Source: an uncultured Bacteroidota bacterium
Lineage (GTDB): Bacteria > Bacteroidota > Bacteroidia > Bacteroidales > VadinHA17
NCBI GenBank assembly: GCA_903824785.1
Contig: CAIJYD010000037.1
Coordinates: forward strand, 1 to 64,000
Direction: 5' to 3'
Length of the DNA: 64,000 nucleotides
This document shows, piece by piece, positions 36,913 through 46,194 of the stretch. Position 1 is the stretch's first letter, and each line of letters begins with the position of its first letter. The translations under genes were made by a program, and so were the position numbers. Under the pieces are notes generated by a model. That model ran no database searches. It was given only the letters and a program-made list of their open reading frames with translations, and had not been told where the DNA came from.

Positions 36913-38880
36913 ATGTTAAAGTATATATTGATACTGTTTTTTCTTTCTCTCTCATTCCGGAGCTCTGGTCAGGAGTCAAAACTATCGGAGGCAGTCGTCA
37001 GCATCGCTGAGGAACTGGCAGCTGATGATTCCGATCCCGAAGCTGCTTCAACATATATCGAGAGGCTTTATGAACTTTCAGAAGATAAGGTAAAGCTTAA
37101 TTCATCAGGTGAAGAAGAGCTCTCCAGACTTTTCTTTCTTTCTGATTTTCAGGTGAAAGCGCTGGCAGATTATGTTCATTCATCGGGAAGGATCAATTCT
37201 GTTTTTGAACTGGCTAACATCCCCGGATTTGATAAAGAGACTGCAGGGATGATGATCCCCTTTATTACCCTAGACAACAAGACGACAATGAATTCAGATT
37301 CTGCGCACTGGAGAAACACATCAGTAACAAATCTTACCTGCAAACCGGGGAATGATGATTCGTCATCATCAGGCTCTCCATGGAAAATCCTGACAAAATA
37401 CAAATTTACCTCCGGGTCATTTTCCGGTGGAATGACAGCTGAAAAAGATCCCGGCGAGAAATTTATCTCAGGGAATACAGCCCTCCCCGATTTCTTTTCA
37501 GCCTCACTTGAATATAACGGAAGCGGTATTGTCAGACGAATCATTGTGGGCGATTATTCTGCACGTTTCGGACAGGGAACAAATATCAACACCGGGATAC
37601 GTTCAGCTCTCTCGCTGACCTCACCCGGTTATATGTCGGCAAGTAATGAGGTAAAGCCGTATACTTCTGCTGATGAAAATAACTTTTTCAGGGGAGCAGC
37701 AGCCGAGTTTTCAATAAAAAACCTCTCCGTTTCACTCTTCTATTCAAAGAACAGGGTTGATGCAACGCTCGGCTCATCATCAGGTTCTTCAAATAATTAT
37801 ATTGAAAATTTCTATACCACAGGATTACATAACACCCGTGCACTTGAGATGAAAAAAGATGTTGTCTCAGAACTGGCATATGGTACAAATCTATCATACA
37901 ATTTCAATAATTTAAGAATCGGTATGACCTGGTCGGAAAACCGATTCTCTCTGCCTGTTAACCGTTCTGAGAATAACGCTGAAAAGCTTTTTGATTTTGA
38001 GGGTGACAGAAACAGTCTCTTCTCACTTTATTACAACAGCCTCATCAAAAGAATATTGTTCTTCGGGGAGTATTCGGCCGGGAGGAACAATAAACATGCA
38101 ATTGTACAGGGGGTATCACTTCGACCATCAGACCGTCTGACAATTAACTTCCTGATCAGAAACTATGATGCAGGGTATTCCTCTTTTCATGGAAAGGGTC
38201 CCGGAAACTCCTCCTCCGGGAATGAACATGGTATTCTCGGTAACTTTTCATTTGAAGCAGCAAAACATCTCTTTTTAAGTGCAGGGTGTGACATCAGTTC
38301 CTTTCCCTGGTTAAAATACAGCTGCAACTCCCCGTCATGGGGAAGAAAACAGGAAGTAAGATTGAAATATCTGCCTGTCCCGGAGCTGACAATAGATGCT
38401 GCCTTTAACTACAGGCTATCAATCGCAGATGATCCGGAAGCTAACGGGATACCCGGGCAGAAGAGATTAATCACAAAAAGTCTGAAAGGTTCTGTAAAGT
38501 ATTCTATTAATGATGATCTGATTCTCGGAACGCGGATAGATTATAAATATGCTGAACCTTCGGGAAGCCGTGGCATGCTTATGCAGCAGGAGGTAAATTA
38601 CCATTTCAGACAAATCCCTCTTACATTATGGATCAGATACTGCCTGTTTTCTACTGATGACTGGGATTCAAGAATCTACTCTTATGAAAATGATCTGCTC
38701 TACAGCTTCTCTATTCCTTCATTATCCGGGGCCGGAAGCAGGAGTTATATTATGGCAAAATGGGAAGTGAACGACATAGCTGAGATGAGGATAAAATATG
38801 GAATAACAACCATTATAAGAGGAGCAAACCTTAGCGAAAATAACGACGAAATTAAAGTTCAGTTCAGGATTATGTTTTAA
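36913..38880 (+). CDS. ComEA-like helix-hairpin-helix domain fused to an outer-membrane barrel
   Basis: The 655-residue protein has a signal peptide (about 1-19, LSFRSSGQ) and a helical segment at 22-60. A double helix-hairpin-helix region follows at about 60-118 (LNSSGEEELSRLFFLS, then GRINSVFELANIPGFDKET), aligned in outline with the ComEA DNA-binding domain. From about 130 to the end it is a series of barrel-like strands finishing in the aromatic VQFRIMF. The first hairpin is degenerate; the second keeps its PGF turn. Periplasmic DNA contact at an outer-membrane pore is a possible role but unproven. It is convergent with recJ. Confidence 0.75.
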   Translation: MLKYILILFFLSLSFRSSGQESKLSEAVVSIAEELAADDSDPEAASTYIERLYELSEDKVKLNSSGEEELSRLFFLSDFQVKALADYVHSSGRINSVFELANIPGFDKETAGMMIPFITLDNKTTMNSDSAHWRNTSVTNLTCKPGNDDSSSSGSPWKILTKYKFTSGSFSGGMTAEKDPGEKFISGNTALPDFFSASLEYNGSGIVRRIIVGDYSARFGQGTNINTGIRSALSLTSPGYMSASNEVKPYTSADENNFFRGAAAEFSIKNLSVSLFYSKNRVDATLGSSSGSSNNYIENFYTTGLHNTRALEMKKDVVSELAYGTNLSYNFNNLRIGMTWSENRFSLPVNRSENNAEKLFDFEGDRNSLFSLYYNSLIKRILFFGEYSAGRNNKHAIVQGVSLRPSDRLTINFLIRNYDAGYSSFHGKGPGNSSSGNEHGILGNFSFEAAKHLFLSAGCDISSFPWLKYSCNSPSWGRKQEVRLKYLPVPELTIDAAFNYRLSIADDPEANGIPGQKRLITKSLKGSVKYSINDDLILGTRIDYKYAEPSGSRGMLMQQEVNYHFRQIPLTLWIRYCLFSTDDWDSRIYSYENDLLYSFSIPSLSGAGSRSYIMAKWEVNDIAEMRIKYGITTIIRGANLSENNDEIKVQFRIMF

Positions 38881-38902
38881 ACCGGCTGTGAGAATGTTAC
38901 AC

Positions 38903-40627
38903 TTATCTGACTTTAGGGGTTTTTATGTCCCTGATGTTCAGCTGAAGGTTTTTGTTTCCTCTGAATTCGTTCATTTCGAGGGAATAGCAAATATCAAACG
39001 GATTACCACCCCTGATAAATTCAAAATGGTTAGCCTGGCTGAAAGCTATAGCTGAAAAGCTCTTTTGTCCGGTCGACTCCTGGCAAAGATCCAGTTTCAG
39101 ATGTTCCCCGCTTGAACCAACCATACGTCCTGACCCGGTATCAAACACATTCCTGGAAACAAATACAGGCGACATATTTTCAGGTCCGAATGGCTGGAAC
39201 TGATTCATCGTTTTAAAGAAGCCTTCATTGATTTCCGAAAATGAGAGCTCAGTATCAATAAAAACACGAGGAACAAGTTGTTCTTCAGTGATGGTACTGC
39301 TGACATACTGTTCGAATCTGTCCATAAACGGTCTGATATTCTCTTTTTTCAGAGTTAATCCTGCTGCAAACATATGACCTCCAAAACTCTCAAGGAGGTC
39401 GCTGCAAGCTTCAATTGCCTGATAAAGGTCATAACCCTGAACCGATCTGGCAGATCCGGTGGCAAAACCATTCGATTCGGTAAGAATAACTGTAGGCCGG
39501 TAATATGTCTCTATAAGCCTTGAAGCGACGATCCCGATCACCCCTTTTTTCCATATAGGATTATACAACACTGTAGTTTTGGAATTAACGGTTCTCTGAT
39601 CTTCAGAGATCATTCTCATAGCCTCAGTAGTGATTATACGGTCAACATTTCGCCGTTCAATATTGAAATTATTAATCTCCTTACTGATCCCTGTGGCAAG
39701 CTTTGTATCGATTGATACGAGCAGATCGACAGCTTTACTTCCTGTCTCCATTCTGCCGGCAGCATTTATTCTCGGACCTATTTTAAAAACGACATCCTCA
39801 ATTGTAAGTGCCTTATTTACTTCCGATTCACGTATTATCTCTTTCAGACCGGTTCGGGGTGATTCATTAAGCTGTTTTAGTCCGATAAAGGCCATTATCC
39901 TGTTTTCGCCTGTAATAGGAACGATATCAGATGCAATGCTTACAGCTACGAGATCGAGATAATGAGATATTGCACTGAATGGAATGCCGTGTACCCTTGA
40001 ATAAGCCTGGATAAGTTTAAATCCAACTCCGCATCCGGAAAGATCTTTGTAAGGGTAACTGCAAGCCGGCTGTTTAGGATCGAGTACAGCCAGTGCCTTG
40101 GGGATTTCGTCGCCGGGATAGTGGTGATCGCAGATTATAACATCGAGCCCTTTTGTACGGGCATATTTTACTTTTTCAACGGCTTTAATCCCGCAATCGA
40201 GAGTAATCACAATCTTGCAGTTATTCTGATATGCATAATCCAGACCTTCGAACGATACTCCGTAACCCTCTTTATATCTGTCGGGTATATAATACTCAAC
40301 ATTTGAATACTGATCTTTGAGAAATGAATACATCAGGGCAACAGCAGTTGTTCCGTCAACATCATAATCACCGTAAACAAGTATTTTTTCGTTTTTCTTT
40401 ACTGCAGCAGAGATCCTGTCAACGGCTATATTCATATCCTTCATAAGAAAAGGATCATGCAGAAAATCGAGACTTGGATTAAAGAAGGCATCAGCTTCAT
40501 CTGAGGATGTAATATTTCGCTGAACCATTAAATTTGCCAGGGACTCCGACACATCAAGTGTCTTTGCAAGTTGTTTTACAACAGCAATATCTCCCTTATC
40601 CTTCACAACCCATCTTTTTTCCATCAT
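38903..40627 (-). CDS. recJ: Single-stranded-DNA-specific exonuclease RecJ
   Basis: 5'-3' single-strand exonuclease acting in recombination and repair. The 574 residues have the DHH-family motifs: YGDYDVDGTTA at 85-95, VITLDCGI, ICDHHYPGDEIP near 165, and AGRMETGSKAVDLL. The DHHA1 part follows (SFGGHMFAAGLTL), with the C-terminal OB-like domain. Length is normal. Two tandem ATGs occur at the start. The gene starts one base after the lipB stop, giving lipA-lipB-recJ as a likely transcript. That pairing looks like simple neighbour packing rather than a shared pathway. Confidence 0.93.
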   Translation of the reverse strand: MMEKRWVVKDKGDIAVVKQLAKTLDVSESLANLMVQRNITSSDEADAFFNPSLDFLHDPFLMKDMNIAVDRISAAVKKNEKILVYGDYDVDGTTAVALMYSFLKDQYSNVEYYIPDRYKEGYGVSFEGLDYAYQNNCKIVITLDCGIKAVEKVKYARTKGLDVIICDHHYPGDEIPKALAVLDPKQPACSYPYKDLSGCGVGFKLIQAYSRVHGIPFSAISHYLDLVAVSIASDIVPITGENRIMAFIGLKQLNESPRTGLKEIIRESEVNKALTIEDVVFKIGPRINAAGRMETGSKAVDLLVSIDTKLATGISKEINNFNIERRNVDRIITTEAMRMISEDQRTVNSKTTVLYNPIWKKGVIGIVASRLIETYYRPTVILTESNGFATGSARSVQGYDLYQAIEACSDLLESFGGHMFAAGLTLKKENIRPFMDRFEQYVSSTITEEQLVPRVFIDTELSFSEINEGFFKTMNQFQPFGPENMSPVFVSRNVFDTGSGRMVGSSGEHLKLDLCQESTGQKSFSAIAFSQANHFEFIRGGNPFDICYSLEMNEFRGNKNLQLNIRDIKTPKVR

Positions 40628-40628
40628 A

Positions 40629-41339
40629 TTACTGTTTTATCCAATTCAAATCAAAAACTTCCTGCAGGTTTCTTTTCACAATATTTTTCAGAGAGCTGAT
40701 ATCCTGCCGGCAGCCTAACTCTTTCTCAAGTGATGTAACCCCTTTATCGGTATATCCGCAAGGGTTGATATAATTAAAGTAGGATAGGTCGGTATTAATA
40801 TTGAAAGCAAAGCCATGCATTGTTATGTATCTGCTGGCCTTAACTCCGATAGCGCAAATTTTCCTTGCAATCCCGTCGATTTCCGGATCGAGCCAGACCC
40901 CTGTTCCACCTTCAAGCCGTGAAGCGATAAGACCAAATTCGCCTACAGTTCTGATTATCGCCTCTTCCAGCTTACAAATATACTCTTTCAAACCTATTCC
41001 GATCGCATCCAGATCAAAAATAGGGTATCCTACAATCTGACCAGGTCCGTGATAAGTTATATCCCCTCCCCTGTCAACTTTGCAGAATGTAGCATCTTTT
41101 GCCTTTAGCTGAATATAGTCAAGCAGGAGATTATTCTCCGATCCGCTTTTCCCAAGGGTATAGACATGAGGATGTTCAACAAAAATTAAAGTCCCGGGGA
41201 AATCAGCTTTTCCTTTACTCTGAGATTCCGGTATTCTCTTTTTGTTCCCTACAAGAGCTGTAAAGATATCTGTCTGATAGTCCCAGGTCTCTTTATAATC
41301 TTTTTGTCCAATATCTTTATATACAACGTTATAGCTCAA
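40629..41339 (-). CDS. lipB: Octanoyl-[acyl carrier protein]-protein N-octanoyltransferase
   Basis: Moves octanoate from ACP onto lipoyl domains, the first step of lipoate synthesis. The 236 residues hold RGGDITYHGPGQ at 90-101, Lys167 in AIGVKAS and the catalytic Cys194 in INPCGYTDKG. The match to LipB is complete, including the FVEHPHVYTLGKSG segment. It lies 39 bases after lipA on the same strand. Confidence 0.95.
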   Translation of the reverse strand: MSYNVVYKDIGQKDYKETWDYQTDIFTALVGNKKRIPESQSKGKADFPGTLIFVEHPHVYTLGKSGSENNLLLDYIQLKAKDATFCKVDRGGDITYHGPGQIVGYPIFDLDAIGIGLKEYICKLEEAIIRTVGEFGLIASRLEGGTGVWLDPEIDGIARKICAIGVKASRYITMHGFAFNINTDLSYFNYINPCGYTDKGVTSLEKELGCRQDISSLKNIVKRNLQEVFDLNWIKQ

Positions 41340-41378
41340 TTGTGTAATAGTAGTTTAGTTATGTCAATATAAGTAAAT

Positions 41379-42242
41379 TTACTTTGGCAAAATATGTTTT
41401 TCAGCATGAAATGATGACCTTACAAGCGGACTGCATTCAACAAAAGAAAAGCCTGCCTGGAGAGAATAGATCCTGTATTCCTCAAATTTTTCAGGTGTAA
41501 CATATTCCGTCACTTCCATAAAATTCAACCCCGGCTGAAGATACTGTCCGATAGTAAGCACCTTGCAGCCTGCATTATACAGATCCCTGATAGTCTCAAG
41601 TATTTCATCCTCATGTTCTCCAAGCCCCAGCATAAACCCCGATTTGGCAATTTTCCCCTTTTCTGAGATGTATCTGATTACGCTCAGGCTCTTTTCATAT
41701 TCTGCTTTAGTACGTATTATGGGAGTAAGGCGCTTAACTGTCTCAATGTTATGAGATATCACGTCGGGCCCGGCATCAATAATTTTTTGAATATATTCAC
41801 TCTTTCCATCAAAATCGGGAATCAGGGTCTCCATAGTCATATCAGGATTTACCTCTTTAATGCACTTTATCGTCTCTGCCCAGAAAGCAGCCCCCTTGTC
41901 AGGCAGATCATCACGATCGACAGATGTTATTACACAGTGTTTAAGCCTCATCGTTTTTATTGAGGTGGCCAGCCTGTAAGGCTCCTGAATGTCAGGGGGA
42001 AATGGTTTCCCGGTTTTTGTTCCGCAGAACTTGCAGGCTCGGGTACATATATCCCCCAGAATCATAAAAGTGGCTGTGCCGGCATTCCAGCATTCACCAA
42101 TATTAGGGCAGTTTCCACTGGTACAGATTGTATTAAGATGATTCTCTTCAACCAGATGTTTTACAACGGAATAATTCTCTCCGCTTGCCCTCTGCATCGT
42201 GAGCCATTTTGGTAATCTCCTGCCTTTTTGCATATCAAACAT
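41379..42242 (-). CDS. lipA: Lipoyl synthase
   Basis: Radical-SAM enzyme that inserts two sulfurs into octanoyl-lipoyl domains. From ATG 42242 the 287-residue protein has the auxiliary cluster C40-x4-C45-x5-C51, the radical-SAM cluster C66-x3-C70-x2-C73, and the usual C-terminal SSFHAE with the conserved serine. The frame opens at 42335, but I start at 42242 because a TAACTTTG -7 box sits at 42264-42257 inside the longer version. The upstream 31 residues are also unlike the family. ATG 42233 is a close alternative. Confidence 0.93.
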   Translation of the reverse strand: MFDMQKGRRLPKWLTMQRASGENYSVVKHLVEENHLNTICTSGNCPNIGECWNAGTATFMILGDICTRACKFCGTKTGKPFPPDIQEPYRLATSIKTMRLKHCVITSVDRDDLPDKGAAFWAETIKCIKEVNPDMTMETLIPDFDGKSEYIQKIIDAGPDVISHNIETVKRLTPIIRTKAEYEKSLSVIRYISEKGKIAKSGFMLGLGEHEDEILETIRDLYNAGCKVLTIGQYLQPGLNFMEVTEYVTPEKFEEYRIYSLQAGFSFVECSPLVRSSFHAEKHILPK

Positions 42243-42256
42243 ATTTTTCCACAGAA

Positions 42257-42264
42257 CAAAGTTA
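42257..42264 (-). promoter_or_regulatory. -7 box for lipA
   Basis: The minus strand reads TAACTTTG, ending 14 bases before the chosen lipA ATG. A TTG lies 17 bases further upstream. It helps decide the lipA start. Confidence 0.45.
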
Positions 42265-42406
42265 TTATAATCTGAGTTGATCAACTGATAAAGAAGAATA
42301 AATTTAATATTCAATCCCTGAAAATGATGCAACATAAGTCTTAAAAAAAGATTTCAATAATTAAGCATGATCACCCGGGGGAAAACAAATTGTAGGAAAA
42401 AAAACT

Positions 42407-42414
42407 TATATTTG
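42407..42414 (+). promoter_or_regulatory. -7 box for the fucI gene cluster
   Basis: TATATTTG matches TAnnTTTG and ends 46 bases before the fucI ATG. Spacing to a TTG at 42390-42392 is short, so the -33 element is uncertain. Confidence 0.45.
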
Positions 42415-42460
42415 TTACTCTTCAGTTTATAAATTTTAATCGTTTAAAATATAGAATAGA

Positions 42461-44263
42461 ATGGCTAATAATGAATTAAAAGTAAATCAGAACTATCAGA
42501 CGGTTATTGGTGATTTCCCAAAGGTAGGTATTCGTCCGGCAATTGATGGCAGGATGCGTGGAGTAAGGGAAGCTCTTGAAGATCAGACGATGAATATGGC
42601 CATTAATGCGGCAAATCTTATCTCATCAACTCTGAAATACCCGAATGGGAAACCTGTAGAGTGTGTTATTTCAGACACCTGCATCGGAGGTGTTGCAGAA
42701 GCAGCAATGTGTGCCGAGAAATTCAGTAAAAATGGTGTTGGGGTTAGCCTTACTGTTTCTCCATGCTGGTGTTATGGAAGCGAAACGATAGACATGAATG
42801 CCGATATTCCTAAAGCAATATGGGGATTTAACGGAACTGAACGTCCGGGAGCTGTCTACCTCGCAGCAGCACTTGCAGGTCATACCATGAAAGGGCTGCC
42901 TGCATTCGGTATTTACGGACAGAATGTTCAGGATGCAGGAGATCAGTCAATTCCTGATGATGTTCGTGAAAAAATCCTCCGTTTCGTCAGAGCAGGGCTC
43001 ACCGTATCGCTGATGAAAGGCAAATCTTATCTTTCTATGGGGTCGGTTTCGATGGGGATTGCCGGATCAATCGTAAGGGAAGATTTTTTTCAGGAATATC
43101 TCGGAATGAGGAATGAATATGTTGACATGAGCGAATTTAACCGCCGTATCAACGAGGAGATCTTTGACAAGGAGGAATTCAAAAAAGCCCTTGAATGGAC
43201 AAAGAATAACTGCAAAGAGGGAATTGACATTAACAAAAATCCAAAGTCAAGAAAAGAGAAAGATACTGATTGGGAAACTGTTGTAAAGATGACGCTTATT
43301 GCACGCGATCTGATGGTTGGTAATCCGAAACTTAAAACCCTTGGTTTTGGTGAAGAGGCCCTTGGGCACAATGCAATTTTGTCAGGTTTCCAGGGACAGC
43401 GCCAGTGGACCGATCATATGCCAAACGGAGATTTTCTTGAAGCTATTCTATGTTCATCATTCGACTGGAATGGGATAAGGCCTCCATACCTTGTTGCCAC
43501 TGAAAATGATGCAATGAACGGAGTGCCAATGTTGTTTGGCTATCTGCTGACCAATACTTCACAGATGTTTTCGGATATCCGCACCTACTGGAGCCCCGAA
43601 GCAATAGAAAGAGTCACCAAAATAAAACCTGAAGGACTTGCTTCCAACGGAGTTATTCATCTTATAAATTCCGGAGCATCATCCCTTGATTTCTCAGGCC
43701 GACAGTTGAAAGACGGAGAATCGTGCATTAAACCATTCTGGGAAATAACAGGTAAAGATGCAGCAGCTTGCCTTGATGCAACTCAATGGCCACCTGCCGA
43801 TTCCGAATATTTCAGAGGTGGAGGCTACTCATCACAATTCGATACAAAAGGCATTATGCCGGTTACAATATCAAGAGTTAACCTCGTAAAAGGGATCGGA
43901 CCTGTTCTTCAGCTTGCAGAAGGCTGGACAGTGGAACTCCCTGAAAAAATGAACAAGATCCTGACTGACAGGACAAGCCCAACCTGGCCAACAACTTGGT
44001 TTTCACCAAGACTAACCGGAAAAGGGCCATTCACAGATGTTTATTCCGTAATGGCTAACTGGGGAGCCAACCATAGCGCCTCAAGCTTCGGACACATCGG
44101 TGCTGACCTTATAACCCTCGCATCTATTTTAAGAATACCTGTCTGCATGCATAATGTTCCTGAAGAAAAAATATTCCGCCCAAGTTCCTGGAATGCTTTT
44201 GGCATGGATAAGGAGGGTTCAGATTACAGAGCGTGTGTTACTTACGGTGCCATGTATAAATAA
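42461..44263 (+). CDS. fucI: L-fucose isomerase
   Basis: Converts L-fucose to L-fuculose, and the related D-arabinose to ribulose, using Mn2+. The 600 residues match FucI throughout: [19 protein letters not shown] near the start, [35 protein letters not shown], the metal-site [11 protein letters not shown], and the C-terminal [19 protein letters not shown] with the conserved His. Length matches the family. It is followed by a small membrane protein and an FGGY kinase, giving a two-enzyme fucose route without an aldolase in the window. Confidence 0.94.
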   Translation: MANNELKVNQNYQTVIGDFPKVGIRPAIDGRMRGVREALEDQTMNMAINAANLISSTLKYPNGKPVECVISDTCIGGVAEAAMCAEKFSKNGVGVSLTVSPCWCYGSETIDMNADIPKAIWGFNGTERPGAVYLAAALAGHTMKGLPAFGIYGQNVQDAGDQSIPDDVREKILRFVRAGLTVSLMKGKSYLSMGSVSMGIAGSIVREDFFQEYLGMRNEYVDMSEFNRRINEEIFDKEEFKKALEWTKNNCKEGIDINKNPKSRKEKDTDWETVVKMTLIARDLMVGNPKLKTLGFGEEALGHNAILSGFQGQRQWTDHMPNGDFLEAILCSSFDWNGIRPPYLVATENDAMNGVPMLFGYLLTNTSQMFSDIRTYWSPEAIERVTKIKPEGLASNGVIHLINSGASSLDFSGRQLKDGESCIKPFWEITGKDAAACLDATQWPPADSEYFRGGGYSSQFDTKGIMPVTISRVNLVKGIGPVLQLAEGWTVELPEKMNKILTDRTSPTWPTTWFSPRLTGKGPFTDVYSVMANWGANHSASSFGHIGADLITLASILRIPVCMHNVPEEKIFRPSSWNAFGMDKEGSDYRACVTYGAMYK

Positions 44264-44277
44264 TAATGCTTTATTAA

Positions 44278-44727
44278 ATGGATGCTGCCCCTGAAATCAA
44301 AAAGATAGAACTTGAACAGGAAACTCTCAATTACCTGAATACTACCAGGAAATGGAGCATGTTTCTTGCAATATCAGGTTTTATCTTTATTGGTTTGATT
44401 ATTGTCATCGGAGTAATTGCCGGCACATTTCTGACAGCTTTTAACACGGGCGAATCCGGATTGGGATTTTCTGATTCCCTGATGGTTGGAATCTTTCTTG
44501 CAATTGCAATAATCTATTTCTTCCCGGTACTTTTTCTTTTTCGTTTTTCAAAACATACTGCACTGGCTGTAAAAACTCTGAATAAACAGGAACTTCATAA
44601 AGCTTTTAAGAATCTCAAATACTTTTTTGGCTATATTGCGACACTGTTGATTATTTGTTTTACACTTTATTTAACAGTATTAATATTGGCGGGGACTTCA
44701 ATGGCATTTCTTAAAGAACTTGTATAA
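44278..44727 (+). CDS. Small membrane protein (DUF5362-like) inside the fucose cluster
   Basis: The 149-residue protein has three clear hydrophobic segments (about 27-51, 69-90 and 118-140) and a central helical stretch, HTALAVKTLNKQELHKAFKNLKYFF. The layout resembles the DUF5362 family, which I recall only as uncharacterised. It sits 14 bases after fucI and its TAA overlaps the kinase ATG (TAATG), so it is translated with them. It has no transporter-like size, so a sugar permease role is unlikely. Confidence 0.7.
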   Translation: MDAAPEIKKIELEQETLNYLNTTRKWSMFLAISGFIFIGLIIVIGVIAGTFLTAFNTGESGLGFSDSLMVGIFLAIAIIYFFPVLFLFRFSKHTALAVKTLNKQELHKAFKNLKYFFGYIATLLIICFTLYLTVLILAGTSMAFLKELV

Positions 44728-46142
44728 TGCAAAATGGGGATGTAGTAATTGTATTCGATTGCGGGGCAACAAATGTCAGAGTTATTGCTATTGACATCAA
44801 AGGTGAAATTCTTGCCTCCGAATCATTTCCTAATAATACTCAACCGGATCCGTTCTATCCTGCCTACAGAATATGGGATGTAAATGAGATCTGGGACAAA
44901 ATGTGCAGGGCATCACGAAAGGTTATCAGCCGCATAAATAAAAGCAGGGTTACCGGCGTCACAGTCACAACCTTTGGAGTTGACGGAACATTTTTTGACA
45001 AGTCAGGAAAAATGCTTTATCCGGTCATTTCATGGCAATGTGAACGGACGAATTCCATAATGGCTAAAATCAGCAAATATATCTCAGTAAGTGAATTGTA
45101 TACCGAATGTGGCGTTCTTCCTTTCACATTCAATACAATAAATAAACTGATATGGTTTGCCGAGAAAAAGCCTGAAATTATAAGGAAAAGCAGCCGGTTT
45201 CTTTTTATGCCGTCCATTTTCTCTTTCCTGCTAACAGGAGAGATGGTAAATGATATGACCATGGCGGGAACATCAATGTTAACAAACCTTTCAACAAGAA
45301 GCTTTTCAGAAAAAATAATCAGGAAAATAAAATTCCCTTTTGAAAAAATTGGCTCTCCTGTTGAAGCCGGAACAATTATAGGTCAGGTAAATACCATCGC
45401 ATCTGAAGAGACTGGTATCCCTGAGGGCATTCCTGTTGTTGCTACCGGACACGATACACAGTTTGCAATTTTCGGATCGGGGGCTGAAAAAAATCAGCCT
45501 GTTCTCAGTTCAGGAACCTGGGAGATACTGATGGCACGATCGGAGGGTTTTATGGCGGGAAAAGATCAGCTCAAAATGGGTATAACAACAGAGTTCGATT
45601 CTATCCAAGGATTATACAACATTGGTAACCAATGGATTGCTTCAGGAATGATAGAATGGGCCCGCAGGAATCTTTACGGAGATATTAAAGATGATGTTTA
45701 TAATATTATGATATCAGGAGCGGAAAAAGTTCCACAGGGCTGCAATGGGGTTAAGGTCAATCCAAAATTCTATGAAGAGCTTAAAGGAAAGCCCGGTGGA
45801 CAAATCACTGGTCTTACTCTCGAAACGACCCGCGATGAGATATACCGGGCGATGCTTGAAGCTCTCTCATTAAGGCTTGTCGAGGGGAAAAAAGCTCTTG
45901 AAGATGCCGGGGGATTTAAAACCGAAAGCATCCTTTGTGTCGGCGGCGGATCAAAAAACCGTTTATGGAATCGCCTGAGAGCAAACTATACCGGTGTTCC
46001 CATTAAAATAATCAGTCATAAAGAGACAACGGTACTCGGGGCATCATTATTTGTTCAGGCTGCATGCGGAAATGCCTCATCTCCTGAAGAAGCCCGCGCT
46101 GCCATTGATTACAAAACCGAAATAATTGAGCCTGAAACATAG
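44727..46142 (+). CDS. fucK: FGGY-family carbohydrate kinase, likely L-fuculokinase
   Basis: Phosphorylates a ketose at the step after isomerisation. The 471 residues have the ASKHA/FGGY features: VIVFDCGATNVRVIAID (Asp11), TTFGVDGTFFD, a GHDTQFAIFGSG nucleotide-site segment with the catalytic Asp, SSGTWEIL, and the C-terminal CVGGGSKNRLWNRLRANYTG. Rhamnulokinase is the main alternative by sequence. Adjacency to fucI makes fuculokinase the better reading. Confidence 0.85.
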   Translation: MQNGDVVIVFDCGATNVRVIAIDIKGEILASESFPNNTQPDPFYPAYRIWDVNEIWDKMCRASRKVISRINKSRVTGVTVTTFGVDGTFFDKSGKMLYPVISWQCERTNSIMAKISKYISVSELYTECGVLPFTFNTINKLIWFAEKKPEIIRKSSRFLFMPSIFSFLLTGEMVNDMTMAGTSMLTNLSTRSFSEKIIRKIKFPFEKIGSPVEAGTIIGQVNTIASEETGIPEGIPVVATGHDTQFAIFGSGAEKNQPVLSSGTWEILMARSEGFMAGKDQLKMGITTEFDSIQGLYNIGNQWIASGMIEWARRNLYGDIKDDVYNIMISGAEKVPQGCNGVKVNPKFYEELKGKPGGQITGLTLETTRDEIYRAMLEALSLRLVEGKKALEDAGGFKTESILCVGGGSKNRLWNRLRANYTGVPIKIISHKETTVLGASLFVQAACGNASSPEEARAAIDYKTEIIEPET

Positions 46143-46194
46143 ATCAGGCATCTCCCTTTGAGTTATTTCATTGTTGTGCCTAACACTACAAAAC

